From the NCBI GenBank assembly GCA_025266875.1, contig JALLLT010000023.1, positions 558,001 through 622,000 on the forward strand: DNA of 64,000 bases, given 5' to 3'. Of the stretch, positions 45,083-57,597 are shown piece after piece; positions within the stretch are counted from its first letter, which is position 1, and every line of letters starts with the position of its first letter. Below the pieces are notes generated by a model, which was not told the origin of the DNA, did not search any database, and saw only the letters and a list, made by a program, of their open reading frames with translations. A program made the position numbers and the translations under genes. Origin of the DNA: Fennellomyces sp. T-0311 (lineage: Eukaryota; Mucoromycota; Mucoromycetes; Mucorales; Lichtheimiaceae).

Positions 45083-46489
45083 CATCGCTGACTTTTATGG
45101 AAGAAACTTTGGAGAACTATGTTCAGTCTAGCTCTATATTCATTCCTTTGTCACCGGTGAGTTGTAAAAAGCGGATATAAGAAACAATAGTAGAGCATAG
45201 CGCTTATACTAACGTATAAACATAACCTATTGAACATTTTAGACTGGTCTCAACTTCCCGAAGCAGCATGCACTTTCCAAATATGTCGGTGACATTCGCG
45301 AAAAAGGAATAATTTGTAACTACAGTACAACACAAACCGAAAATCAGCATAAGTTCGACGCGAAAAAGCCAGCAAAACGAACAAACAGGCAACGCTCCAC
45401 TTTCACAGGACAAGTCAGTGAACATATTTTTTAGATTTATGTAGTTGAAGGATCTTTACTTAAACAGCATGAGATAAGGCGGTAGAATTCATAAGCGTTC
45501 GTGACGCACTTCTGGTGATGACGAGCTCTACCAAACCTTTTTCTGACACCAGCAAGTTTTCGAATCGAATAACAGAGCACAAGTTTATGTCTCCGGACAA
45601 CGGCGAAACAACAATAGATTCCCTATCGGAAAACAATCTATACAAAGATTTAGAATCTATAATCGAAGGATACATCGATGATGTGAAATTGAATAGGCTA
45701 GGACGAAAGAAGCGTTATAATATGCCAAGAGTGGAAGTAAAAAAGGTAGATCATCAATGCACACACTGTTCAAAGCATCTTCCCAGTAAACATACAACTA
45801 ATTTCGTACATTATAGGTTAAAGTGTTCAAAGAGCTACGCGTGTACGACTATGACGATGAAGGGGACTGTTACGAGGATATCATCCGAGCAAATCTTAAC
45901 TACCGCCAAAGTGTCCGGATGGATTTCGTTCTTTATAGGATTGAGGACGATAACGATGCCCCTATTCGTGTTGGACAGGCACTTATGTTTTTCAAGATGG
46001 ATTACGGCGAAGAGGAATTAGATCTGGCACTCATACAAGACTATCCATTTAAAGCGGTACGCCATCCAACCGGTTCTCCTGTACTTCAATCTCCGCACTC
46101 GAGATACAAGGGGAATCGAAATGTTATCGATGCGGACCGGATTGAAAGGGCAGCATATGTGGTTCCTGATTATAGGACAGAAACATCTTCACCTGGACAG
46201 TACGAGCAATATTTGCTGGTACAGGACATAGATCAAGATTGCTGGCGACGATTCGCTACCAATCTGCCCAAGAAACGTGGTCGACCACCAAAAGATACTG
46301 CCAATCGTAACGATCGACAATAGTATTTATGGATATTTAATCGTAGCATCGTAATTTTTATGTCATGATACGTATAGATTGTAATACTTGGGTTACTTTT
46401 TGGAGTTTATTAGAGAAGGGAATTAAGCGTAACGTTGTGTCGGATACTATCAGATATGGGAACGGCTCTGAAATAGGAATGGTTGTCCT

Positions 46490-46661
46490 ACCAAAGGCAT
46501 GAAAGGCGTTATATGGACATCCAGAGGCACCAAAGACAATGGATCCTTTGGATGGCCCTAAATGACATCGAATGGCATGCATTCCAAGCTAAAGGCACAA
46601 ATGGCTCTGGGAAGGTAACTCCGATGAGAAACTTTTCCGATGTTGGGGTTAAACTGTGGGG
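46490..46661. repeat. right subterminal degenerate repeats of the Plavaka element
   Basis: Read on the minus strand, short units recur with GATGTC/CTTTGG-like cores at roughly 22-bp spacing, resembling the left array at 38830-39005. Assignment is by eye and approximate. Confidence 0.35.
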
Positions 46662-49600
46662 CTATCATATGATGACCATTATACATATGGATTGACATGG
46701 CGTTGCTCTTTTACAACCGCGTGTGTTGTCAATATATTAAACTATTCTATAGATGGGTGTTTGTGGTGTAGATCACGACGATAGATAATGCGTGCTGAGA
46801 AGCGGGTGTAAGTCCATTGATGTCTTTTTTTAACTTTTTGAGCGTGAATTTTTTGGTGCTGACTTTTTTTTTCAGCATGACGACGGATGCGCTATTGTTT
46901 TAGTTGCTGTCTCAATGGCTAAAATAATACCACAGCTTAGAGATACAGAAATAACATGCGAATGTGTTACAGCATATCCACTATTCTCTTTTCTCGTACG
47001 CATTTTATAAAAAGAGATACTGATATGGCAATGCCACGTATATATAAAAGATATGTTTTTTTGCCTTCGTCTTGTTCATGCATAATCTCCCCTACCCTCT
47101 TGCCCCTGGATGGCTCTGGTTCCCTAACGGGTTGCACTCCGAGCAATGTGAAGTTTTGTCATGCGGCGTGATCCAGATGGCCCAAACGACTGGCTTACAA
47201 AAGCGAATCACGTGAATGACAAAGTGTCAATGTTTTTTTTGACGGATGAGCCATCCGAGCTTTATCCATTGCACCACTTGTGTACCAATCATTTCCAACT
47301 TTCTTTGAGAGGATAATTCCGTAAACCTTCCTTTTGATTCCTAATGTTTATTACACGAAAAGTCAACAGTATTACGTATCGAAGGGGTATAGTGACCCAT
47401 ACTGATGCATGCTTTTCCCATCTTTTTTGAACCCGCATGATATATGACCTATCGTTATCAATCCTTTGGTACGTATCTAAATTTAGTTTCCCCATATGAA
47501 AGTCAGTATGGCTTTTTTTTGAAACAGTGACTTTTTTTTATCCAGAACCAGCAATTCCGTGCTTTAGAACCGGTTCCATGAGCAAAAGCCAACAAAGCTG
47601 ACAAATGGATCATGAAGTTTTTAGCTTACTAGGAAAGTTAGTTCGGAATAACTGAGAACTTGATCCGATTGTTATTCATTATGATCTCGTAATCATAGAA
47701 AGTAAGATCATACGTGGATGGGGTTGCTTCTTCATGCACATTGCATTGACCAACAGAAGGGAAAGACTCTACGTCATCTTGATGAAGTATCCTCAAACCA
47801 GATTTTTGTGGCGCAATGATAGCTATACCTAAGGATATGGATGATACGTAGAAAATGTTTGCTTCTTAACTTGCTTTATGACGACAGCATAAAGTCTCGT
47901 CAAACCATAGGTAGCTGTGTTTTTCGGTTGTCCCAAATGGAGCAGGTTCATTTATGAGCAGTTTGACGTAGAAAACAGTATAGCGACGATAAGAAAACAT
48001 TCGCAAGGTGTAGATTCTCACTCCAAAGTCGCGACAAAAAGTCCTGGTGATACATGGTAAGAGTTGAATAGCTCTTTAACCCCAGAGAGCGGCACATGCT
48101 TACAGGAAGTCTGTCCCACATGATTGCTGTTTCATAAAGACATCTTCCACGAGGTTTTCCGTTAAACCAATGAAGTACAAAGTCCAATAGATACCATATT
48201 TCTCGCTTGCCAATCATACAGAATGTCATTTATTATGACGCAGAATCGAAGGTGAATAGTACATAGAGAGTCATATCTGAGGATCGTCCAAGCGTGGACC
48301 ACCGATATTAAAGCAGAAACATGAAAACGCTTCCCTAGTCGCTTACAGCAACTCAGAAGTGCATCCAACCCAGCGTATGTAAATTAAACCATCAAAGGAT
48401 TATATAAAGTTGCTTGAAAGCAGAACCATTAGAGCCAGCAGTGAAAATGCACTATGGACCTCTGAACTCATTTACTCGCTCAAACAGCGATGGGATTTTC
48501 TTAAAGTACTGATCCGTTTTGTAGATAAAAGAAATGTACGCAGTAGTGGTACGTAGCCACCCGTGACATTAGCGGCTGACGAAGAAAAGTTCACTTTGAA
48601 AAGACGCAGCTATTGGGATTCAAGACCATTGATGAGATGCAAGTACTTGTTTTGACTACTATAGTAGATGCGCCAAAGTGTGTGGTTTACTGAACCGTTG
48701 AGTTCAAGTCCCTAATATTACTTTGGCCCGAGTTATACCTAAAAACACGTTAGTCCCTGCTGACCTTAGATGAATAACAACGCATGAAATGGAATAGGGT
48801 AATGATAAAAGACACAAAGTACAGATGAAATGGAAAAAATAGATAATTGAGGAAATTCGAAGGTTAGTGTCTTGGAAAACCATCATAGCATATTTTTCTG
48901 AATAGGAACTGATCCTGTGATTGGATTTCCTTGATGTATTAGTATTGTTTGTAGAGAACTCAAAGACAAATTATGTGATACTAACTGTTTGCCAAATCAT
49001 CGACGCAGAAAAAGCTTATTTAGATGAAATGTGTTTTACGCCTTTTACCGAGATAATAAAAAATGACCCAGATGACGACATGTTTTGTTTTATGTACGAA
49101 GTAGTGTCACTGTTAAGCAATACAGAGCAGTATAATTTGTGTTGCTAGCATAATTTAATACTGAATGACGGCCAAAAGTAGGCTGATTTTGGAGCCAGGA
49201 TTTGAAAAAAAAAGTTAAGAGTAGCGGACACAATTGCAACGCCCATTGAAAGAAAACTCTAAAGCTCGTCGTAAATCAACAATTATGTTATCAAGAATGG
49301 ACACCTGTTCATGAAAGCGAATGAATTGAAGGGTCAAACTCATACACATACACATTGAAAGGTACAACGTCACTGTCACATCCAAGGAAGCAATTAAGCC
49401 ATAAAGATCCGGACGTAAACGAAACGTTACTACCGTAGCGACACAAGAAGATGGCAATATCTCATCATAACTAAAGCAATCCGCTGGAAGTGCGTTGAGA
49501 ATGAAGCATCTACGCCATCAAAACGGCAAACAACCAAGACCACCGCTGGTTCCCTGGGAAGGTAAGCGACATAGTATCCAATAGACAATTTCTGAAAGCA

Positions 49601-52195
49601 GTAGTATTACTCTTGTGAGAGTTTGTACAAGATCAAAAGAAGATACTAATTCTATCGTCATCATCCGCGAAAAGAACTATCCCGAATTACTATTGCCACA
49701 AATACATTTGTTTGGTTCTACAAAACCGACGGTCAAGTCTAGATCAACGTGGATCGTACGTTACAGTTGCTCAATGCGTTCTCCGACATCACAAACTAAC
49801 CAGCCATTACAAGAAAATATGCAGAACTCACTCAGAAGTAATGTTGCTAGGTGGGAAAGTTATAGGTATTTCCATGGGTTACAAAGAATCAGTAGAATAG
49901 ACATCTTTACATCATAGTAACATACTACAACTGCCCTTACAAGAATAGTCGTGCTGTGTATTACAGGGGTCCGTTGAAATTGCGAAATTCTACATTGCGA
50001 AGCATTTCTGCCTGTCGATTTCGCCAAGGTAATCTTGGAAAGCTAAATTTGGCTGAACTGGCAAGTATCTCTTGATATTATGGTATTATTCTGTCTTTTT
50101 AATTTCTGTACTTTATAGATAGTACGCTTGATGACCTACGTATATGAAAAGTCGCAAGATGTGCAAGTTGCAGAAGCGGGTACGTGATTCATTGTTACGA
50201 TCCAATATGTGTATACTTTTTCTTTGCCTGGCAAACTGAGAATAGTTTTTAAGCATTGTTGTTCATACATTGGATGTTATCGGACGTGGCAACATTCTAA
50301 CACATATCTGGAAGCACCGCGATTAGAACTTTTATATCAGTAAACGAGGAAGAGATGGGCATCCCGCTGTTTATAAAACTCCGTCTGGAAAGCCATTCGA
50401 TTGATGGTACGTAGATTGACTAGCCGTGATATCGAAGCAGCTTCCAACATGAAAGTATTATCTATTGAACGCACGAGATAAGATCGGGAGAATGGAGATG
50501 ATAAGCGTATACCATCGTAACAACGCTGCTATTCATTATAATTGATTTTAAAATGGTATGTTTGGGGTGGTCATGGTATCAATCATCTACAGATTGATAG
50601 TGTTATTATAAAGCCGAAGGACGGGACGTCCTACAAGTATAAAATCTGACATTCCTTATGGAATTAATAAGAATGACACTTTTATGTAGCCTATCGCGAA
50701 TATTATGAGAAGCTAAAGTGATATCGATACTTGCTGTATAATGTCGTGAGTACCAGCGAAAATCTCAAGGTCCTCCGCATTTACATGATATATCTGAAAC
50801 CATCAAGCAGCTTGAACGATGGTTCACTAGCATTGTCAAATGCTCTAGCACCAAAAATATACTGACGAAGGGAAACTGCTTCTTGCCAGCATTATTACTA
50901 TACAAAAGGAAATAGTTTTTGTCACGTGCAAAGTAAAGGGAAAAAATGATGCTTTTGCAGAAAGAATGGTTTACCCAGGCCGTTTTACACGGCTATTCAG
51001 ATGTCATTCAACTTTACCCGTGATGTTGAATAAGATTACGCATGACCTGTTCAGCAATAAAAAATAAGGTTCCATACATTTATCAGTGGAACTTTTTTCA
51101 TGGGACAATCACAGAGTAGGCCTTGAAAGACTTTATCAAGTGAGCCAACCGGGGTCAATAAGATATGGGTGCGTGAACCTGATGATAGGATGTGCTTTTT
51201 TCCACATCAAGCGTTTCAGATACTGGGACAATTGCATTACTATTCCATTTGAACAAAGGCTCATTATGTTTCCATTCAGCCGCAACACTACGTAGTACGT
51301 AAGAGCGTCGAATGTCTTTTTTTTTTTGCATCGCCATAGGGGATTAAATTAGATGCATCTTGACACTTTAAGATACTCATCATCTCGAACACGCTGGTGT
51401 ACGATGAAATACATCGATTATTGGATTCATGCTCTGATGTTTATTCCATACGGGTGACGCACTGGACTGTGAAGCTTTATTTTTGTGCACGAAATAACCA
51501 AAATTCATGCAATTCTTTCTCTTTCTTCCTCATTCTTTCCGCTCAACCATGGTGCCTCCCCGATCATCCAACATTTACAAAGAAGACGAACAGGTTTCGT
51601 ATAAGCCTTTGGAAGGCAGTAAGTTTTGACCTGATTTGGATATAAACTCAAAAGATGAATAAAAAAAACAGTAGCAGATTCCCGCTCCACCGGAACCATC
51701 GTGGAAGTTGTTCTGGAACCGGTAAAAAAAGATACGGGCACAGACAAAGAAAAAAGAATAAATTGTAAGGCACATTTATTATAGAAAGAAGGAAACAAGG
51801 GCAAGGTCATGTCAAGTGCCACGGCGGACCATCCTTGCTACTATATCAAGAATGAGAACACTGGAAAAACAACGTGTAACGTGTTTGATTGTTTTTGGAA
51901 ATCTTGACGTAACTAACTGGAAGAAATTAGTGATACGGCACTCTGCTGTCATTGAGCGAGTCAAGAAAAACAAGTAGTTTTTTGTTTCAAGAAAAGATGC
52001 CATGAAACACACATTGCGTTCTTCTATCTTCACATGTCTGCTGCTTATAACCAATTTGAAAAAACTTGCTTTCATCAAAATAACAACAATTGTTCAAATT
52101 TGCACTGATGCATATGAAAAAGAGTGTCACGGGGGACCAAACATGAATATTTTTTATATTACAAAACACAACATAATATGATTATATACAAGAGA
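46662..52195. other. gene-poor, AT-rich region with decayed coding remnants
   Basis: No intact gene found in 5.5 kb. Several stretches look like ancient exons: around 49620-50060 and 50110-50400 short blocks with plausible splice signals encode MTYVYEKSQDVQVAEAG and YKTPSGKPFD but are broken by stops and frameshifts. A minus-strand frame at 47948-48229 (94 codons) has no recognised family. The whole region behaves like old repeat-derived sequence. Confidence 0.45.
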
Positions 52196-52461
52196 GTAAG
52201 AGAGAAATAAAGAGCAAATCATTCCTCATCATCCTCTTCAATAATGGTTTCCATCCGACATGAGTCCATGGAGGCCAAGAGTGAGCACCGGCGACGACGA
52301 TACATATGAGACGACCGGAAGGGTTTGTATTGAAGAAACTCGTCGGATACATCGCTTTTATCCTCCTTGATGAGGTCGTCAAGACGTGTACTGGATCGAC
52401 ATGCTTCGCGAAGAGTAGCAACGGATGGCGTCAATAGCGAATATGGCGGATATGTAATCAT
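52196..52461 (-). CDS. small ORF, 80 aa, unknown
   Basis: The frame 52219-52461 encodes STRLDDLIKEDKSDVSDEF, YKPFRSSHMYRRRRCSLLAS and an acidic end (IIEEDDEE). It stands out from the surrounding noise by its balanced composition and clustered charged blocks, but no family, upstream exon or promoter is evident. Possibly a short regulatory protein, possibly chance. Confidence 0.3.
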
Positions 52462-53886
52462 TTGTTTTTTACAAGAAGAGGTAAAGAAGAAGAATGAAAA
52501 AAAAATAGATTTCGCAGCAACGAGGCTTTATATAGATATTTTGAGAGTCTTGTGATAATAGCATAAAAAAGGTCTTGCCTCTTGGGGGAGGTCTTGCGTT
52601 CTGTTTGCTCTTTCTATGCTTTTCAATTACACAACAATTGCCTCCTTGTCAATTATAAAGTTTTGTTTGGAAGCTGATGGAACGAATTCATTCACTTCAT
52701 TCTACAAAAAAAGTGGTTATGCATGTCCGTTTTGTTGGTTGGGATGACGAAGCTGCAGACCATCGTGTGATCTGAGCACACGGAAACCGTTTTGCCTTTC
52801 GCTCAGTCAATGGTTGCACCACGGGACGTCATTGTTACCGGGATACATTCGTGCATATCTACAGAAATATGATGTCTGTTGACTTTTACTGCTTCCCATG
52901 CGCGATCGTGATGATACGTGGTAAATGTGACAGTATAGCAGTTCATAGCACCATACTTAAAACGGGTTTCATGGTGCCACCCCAGTGGCGAAACAAATTT
53001 CATTATCTATACTGTTTTAAGCTCTGTTTTACATGATCTTTCCCTTTTACTGCTGCCAAGAGACAGTCGTAATCTCAAAGTCATCATTGTCGCCATGGGT
53101 CCATTCCTGATTACAGAGCTGCCACTTGCTTGAAAGAGACCGCTTGCTTTTTTTTCTGGAATCAAAGGTCGGTTACTTTTCAACACATACCCTACACGTT
53201 TGTAAGTACCAAATTCTTTGAGGATTGACCTTGTCACCCTTTATTCATGAAAACTACTCAGTTCGCAGGCATTGGTCATGGATTCTTGTGGATAACAACC
53301 CGCAAGACGGGTCAGTGCGTCATCACCCATTCTGATGCACAAAGGGGTTTTTTGTTGTGTGCTTCGTGCATCGTGTCAAAATGTATCACATTTTCATCCA
53401 AAACTGACACGACTATCGGCTGCTCCCCCCCCTCTATTGTCAATCCAAGAAACAGTTACAGAAGCTGATCCAGTCTAAACAAATCGGTCAATGAACAGCC
53501 CATCGAAACGACATTCAATGCATTTTTTTTCTCAGTACACCACGGTTACTTCGAAGAAACATTCAACGCCTAGGGTGCTCTTGCAGTATGTTTCCAAACG
53601 ACATGAACTTATTGCACTGAATGGGTTCATGGACTTGTCGTTGCTAATCCATCATTCATCTGATCTTTTTGTCATGGCGACAGATACTTGGACTCTTAAT
53701 ACAGTGCGACCGACAAGAGATTGTTGCAGGTAATAATAAAGGAAAAAGGGCGTGGCTCATTCTTGTGTCAGTGACGAAGTTGGACGAATCGAAAGTCCGG
53801 TCGAAATAAGTGGTGTCGTAAAGCCGATGGCCTGCGTGCGCGTTATTTCCTCGTTTCTCCTTTGGCAGTAATTAAAGAAAAAAGAA
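52462..53886. other. spacer upstream of RBX1
   Basis: No supported gene; short frames only. The 3' portion should contain the RBX1 promoter. Confidence 0.4.
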
Positions 53887-54552
<666 letters not shown>

Positions 54553-54587
54553 ACGCATCCAGCTGGACTAGCTCTTTTTTTTTCTTT

Positions 54588-54612
54588 ACTTCTCTCTCTC
54601 TCTCTTTCCTTC
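54588..54612. repeat. CT microsatellite
   Basis: Run of TCTCTCTCTCTCTC downstream of RBX1, in the gap before the convergent gene. Similar CT tracts occur at 58060-58070 and 59167-59205. Confidence 0.8.
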
Positions 54613-54667
54613 CTCTCTCCCCGATCTCTTTGTCCAGAAGAAATACAGTAACGTGCAGACTTTATTG

Positions 54668-55291
54668 CTAGACGCGTCTGGGATGAGCAGGTCTATCCTG
54701 AAGATGAAGACCGTCGGGAGAAGGGTATAAGTGATGATATCTGAGGATTTTCAACGAGACGGTAGCAAACACCGAAGCCTGGTCACGAAAGGGGCTATGG
54801 GTCGTGTTGTTCTGACTCGTGTTCAACTTTAACCCACGTTCCAACCCAAGCTTGACAAAGTCCAGGCCTTGCTTCATATGCTCGCTCGATCCGCTGTTGC
54901 AATACACGTAAATGATATTGATCAAGCAAGTGATTTCCGTGTGTTGGTCACGCAGCGGCGGATCCGTCTGTGTCAAAAGGAACAGCGTGTATTTTCGCGC
55001 GCGTTCGGGATTCTTTGAATATCGGACGAGCGTGGCAATCGATTTGCGGAACGTGCTCAACTCTTCTTGCGTAAACGGCCTTTGACGACTCACTTTGCTT
55101 GGATTGTTCAGGTCGCCGGCGCGTCCAAACGGATCCTCCAGCTCAAGTTTTTGCAGCAGTCGGTTGAATAGCAATTCAGCTGCTTCAATGTCCCCTCGAC
55201 TTCGCGATTCTTCCAAAAGTTGTCGCATCAACACATTCAATGGAATGCTTCTGACATTGCGTTCCAGCAATTCTTCAGTGTACGATAGCAT
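54668..55291 (-). CDS. helical protein, possibly PPR/TPR-like, unknown function
   Basis: Single exon, 207 aa, all helical in character. Segments such as LMRQLLEESRSRGDIEAAELLFNRLL (written here in two parts: LMRQLLEESRSRGD and IEAAELLFNRLL) and GLDFVKLGLERGLKLN resemble helix-turn-helix pairs of pentatricopeptide repeats. The C-terminus is Pro/His-rich. No targeting peptide or known family recognised. It is convergent with RBX1 (115 bp) and 69 bp downstream of the ZMAT5 stop on the same strand. Confidence 0.6.
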   Translation of the reverse strand: MLSYTEELLERNVRSIPLNVLMRQLLEESRSRGDIEAAELLFNRLLQKLELEDPFGRAGDLNNPSKVSRQRPFTQEELSTFRKSIATLVRYSKNPERARKYTLFLLTQTDPPLRDQHTEITCLINIIYVYCNSGSSEHMKQGLDFVKLGLERGLKLNTSQNNTTHSPFRDQASVFATVSLKILRYHHLYPSPDGLHLQDRPAHPRRV

Positions 55292-55360
55292 TGTTTTTTT
55301 TTAAAAAAAAAAAACAAAGGTGGGGAAAAAGAAAAAGGATATAGGTATTGCGTGTCAAAA

Positions 55361-55907
55361 TCAACTCCAGTAACCAGATTTAGACAGTGAATAGCCTGTA
55401 ACAGGCGGTGGCGGCTTCAATGATGCCGGCAAGTCGCGTACTTTCCATCCTCGCGGTAACCGATATTTTGTTTCGACCACTGCCGTCGATGTATTGGGCT
55501 GCTGCTGTCGCTCTTGCAACCAGGCTGTCAGTTCCGGTGGGTACACCGGTCGTCCGTACATGTCGTAGGTGATATGACTGTAGCGGCATTCAAGTTGGTA
55601 CTCGCAGTAACCGTACGTCAGGTATCGATGGCACGGTGGTTTGTTCATTTGTTCCTGGATATATTCGCTCGGTTCTTTTTTTTTTTTCGTTTTGTTAGTG
55701 GAACCAACCACCGTTTCTCCAACCATTACCTTTGAACCAGTCGTAATGGAACTTTCGATTGGCTTGATGAACTGCACCGTTAATGTGCTTTTGTCGATTC
55801 GTGGCATTGTCAGGAAATGCGCATTGACAGAAATCGCAGTAGTCTATATGTAGTCCAATGAGGTTACGATTCACTTTTTTGATTGTAAACTCACACTTTT
55901 TAGGCAT
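55361..55907 (-). CDS. zmat5: ZMAT5-like U11/U12 snRNP 20 kDa protein
   Basis: Three exons (55895-55907, 55730-55843, 55361-55674) give 146 aa. A U1-type C2H2 finger starts at residue 5 (KKYYCDFCQCAFPDNATNRQ, then KHINGAVHQANRK), followed by a CCCH finger (CHRYLTYGYCEYQLECRYSH) and a C-terminus with DLPASLKPPPPVTGY. This order and the closing LPxSLxxPPP motif match vertebrate ZMAT5, the 20K subunit of the U11/U12 di-snRNP, which recognises U12-type introns. U1C has the first finger but not the CCCH finger or this tail. Exon 1 is only 13 nt. Confidence 0.88.
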
Positions 55908-56358
55908 AATCAAACTGGAAAAATAAAGAGAGCTTTGTGTGACAACACTTTTCTTTCTGTTGGAATCATGCATAATGTCAAGTGCTCCTGGTTTATCGAT
56001 TGCCATGGAAATCATCCACCACAACCACACGAATGTATGCATTCTGCTTTCGATACTCTGCACGTACCCCATACATGACCGGGTGTGCTATTACTCAAAG
56101 CAACGCCGAGCTTTGACGAACGAGATCGATGACCACCGAATAATCATGGCCACCCCATGTATCCAAATAGCAGACACATACTTTTAACAGCCAGGCAACC
56201 CGTCTCTCACCGTCAACCATTATACCTTGACCCTCTGTGTAACCGTGATCAAATATACCACTGCAGGTCGGCGATCAAAAGCGTGCAAAAGGCCTTTTTT
56301 GTATCGCATCACTTTTGGATCAAAAGGGCATTTATTTTTAAGTAAAAAAAAAAGGCAT
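55908..56358. other. spacer
   Basis: 450 bp between the peroxiredoxin stop and the ZMAT5 start; no gene. Confidence 0.5.
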
Positions 56359-57112
56359 TTAAAGCTTTGCCAGAACAGCCTCGGCACCTGAAACGGAAAC
56401 GCCACGAGCCTCCTCAACACCAACATACGTGACCTTCAAGTCATCGACAATGATGGCGAAACGCTTGGAACGAATACCCATACCGCCCTTGGACAAATCC
56501 TGCGTCAATCCGAGAGCTTCGGAAAACGTAGCACTGCCATCACCGGCCATAATGATCTTGTCCTTGACACCGCTGACCTTGCCGAAAGCGTTCATCACGA
56601 ATCCATCAATGACCGACAAGCAAATGATATCACTGACTCCCTTGGCATGCAATGCATCCGCTGCTTGCAAAAAGCCAGGAACGTGTTCCTCGGAACAAGT
56701 AGGCGTGAATGGACCTTTTTATGTCATCCATGAGTCTTTTACTTTTTTTTTATGTGGCGACATGTCCTTACCTGGAATGGCAAAGATGATAACCTTCTGG
56801 CCCTTTAACTTTTCGTGGATTTTGTATGGCAAAGGGCTAGAATGAAACGTTTAAAAAGCGGCTCTTTTCCATCGATACCATACTTACCGAGGACATGCCT
56901 GCAAGTCCTCGTTAGGGTCATAGGGAACGTACTGCAAAGTACCATCGGGAATCTGGAGTATTTTTCTTAGTAAGCTTTTTCCTTTTTACCCCTCTTTTTT
57001 ATTTGTCAAACGGTGTCAATGAATACGTACAGTGTCGCCAACTTTGATAGTCTTATTTTGAAAGAAAAAAATGAATGTCAAGCAAACGTGAACGGGCAAA
57101 AAGGCTTACCAT
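56359..57112 (-). CDS. type II peroxiredoxin (PRX5/Ahp1)
   Basis: Five exons (57110-57112, 57031-57051, 56888-56952, 56772-56836, 56359-56714) give 169 aa. MTIKVGDTIPDGTLQYVPYD is followed by KVIIFAIPGPFTPTCSEEHV with the peroxidatic Cys at residue 58 in the PxxxTxxC motif, then GVSDIICLSVIDGFVMNAF (possible resolving Cys), DGSATFSEALGLTQDL and RSKRFAIIVDD. It should reduce hydroperoxides with thioredoxin in the cytosol; no N-terminal targeting sequence is seen, though the C-terminal AKL is one residue from a peroxisomal SKL-type signal. Exon 1 consists of the ATG alone and exon 2 of seven codons. Confidence 0.95.
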
Positions 57113-57597
57113 TTTTTTGGGTTTGGGGAAGAAAGTGTAAAGAGAAGAATTGCGCTATCCTCGAGTCAAATTTCATTTCAAGTGCTCGCTCGGGAAAACT
57201 CCGACCCAACACATTGATCATCACAACCGCGTGTATATCCCTGCGGTCTACTCGGTCACTTGGCAACTGTCGATAGCAACGGCTGTTTCAATGACTATAC
57301 ATTTTACTCGATGCTATGGTAACCATGTCCAAATGGTAAGCAAGGAAACGTGTTATAACATTCGCGACCAAGTCGTACACGCACTTGACTTTTGCAACGC
57401 GTTCCACTTCCACATACGACACGACAAAACTCATGATCGACAGTTTCGTACGTGATATTCCATGCATCCTTGGGAAAGAAAAAAAGAGAAAAGACGAGCC
57501 TTGTTGACAGATGCTTGAGAAGCGGGATTTCAAAGGGCCTCGAAAAAAAAAAAGAAAAAGGGAAGACCGTTCATTCTTGGCGGTGGTGTTGTGGCGA
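57113..57597. promoter_or_regulatory. divergent promoter region peroxiredoxin / NDUFAF7
   Basis: 485 bp between start codons; no gene or recognised motif. Confidence 0.45.

Larger units (their letters stand above)
40938..46323 (+). pseudogene. Plavaka-type transposase gene, split by a nested element
   Basis: The gene begins with a C2H2 finger (CPFDRCGYKPYKNVQSHIQRAH) and continues over about 15 exons with consistent phases. Family landmarks: YRDIFDVSESIF, ELYTEIHTGDWW-like sequence, VVLSIMLSSDQTV, WPVYIKLGNVPMSIRNKYSS, LAAYTADYPEQCLL, CPCPRC, NAFWDLPRFDIHSALLADDLHQLG and LNFPKQHALSKYVGDIREKG, all as in Plavaka (KDZ/CACTA-related) transposases of fungi. The C-terminal exons (to 46323) encode a region with DFVLYRIEDDNDAPIRVGQA and a basic GRGRP-like tail (KKRGRPPKD). 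The coding frame is intact except for insertion of 1,755 bp at 43328-45082 after codons for KEHDET; deleting the insert and one CAT restores the frame (DETSLTFMEETLE). Confidence 0.85.
38585..46661. mobile_element. Plavaka-superfamily DNA transposon, boundaries inferred
   Basis: The region holds a Plavaka-type transposase gene (plus) and a divergent second gene (minus), flanked by GC-richer sequence full of short degenerate repeats. Candidate ends: the left reads CCCCATTTTGACAG with CATCAGAGAAGTTCCC nearby; the reverse complement of the right reads CCCCACAGTTTAACC with CATCGGAAAAGTTTC nearby. The match is imperfect and no target duplication is evident, so the exact limits are an inference. 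A younger element is nested at 43328-45082. Confidence 0.5.

Noticed and set aside
47240..47300. tRNA-like segment on the minus strand (TGGTGCAATGGATAAAGC resembles a tRNA-Arg A-box region)
   Set aside because: No acceptor stem, anticodon arm or B-box could be assembled; the following hairpin has the wrong loop size. At most a tRNA-derived fragment.
48680..48720. B-box-like GTTCAAGTCC
   Set aside because: No A-box or cloverleaf upstream.
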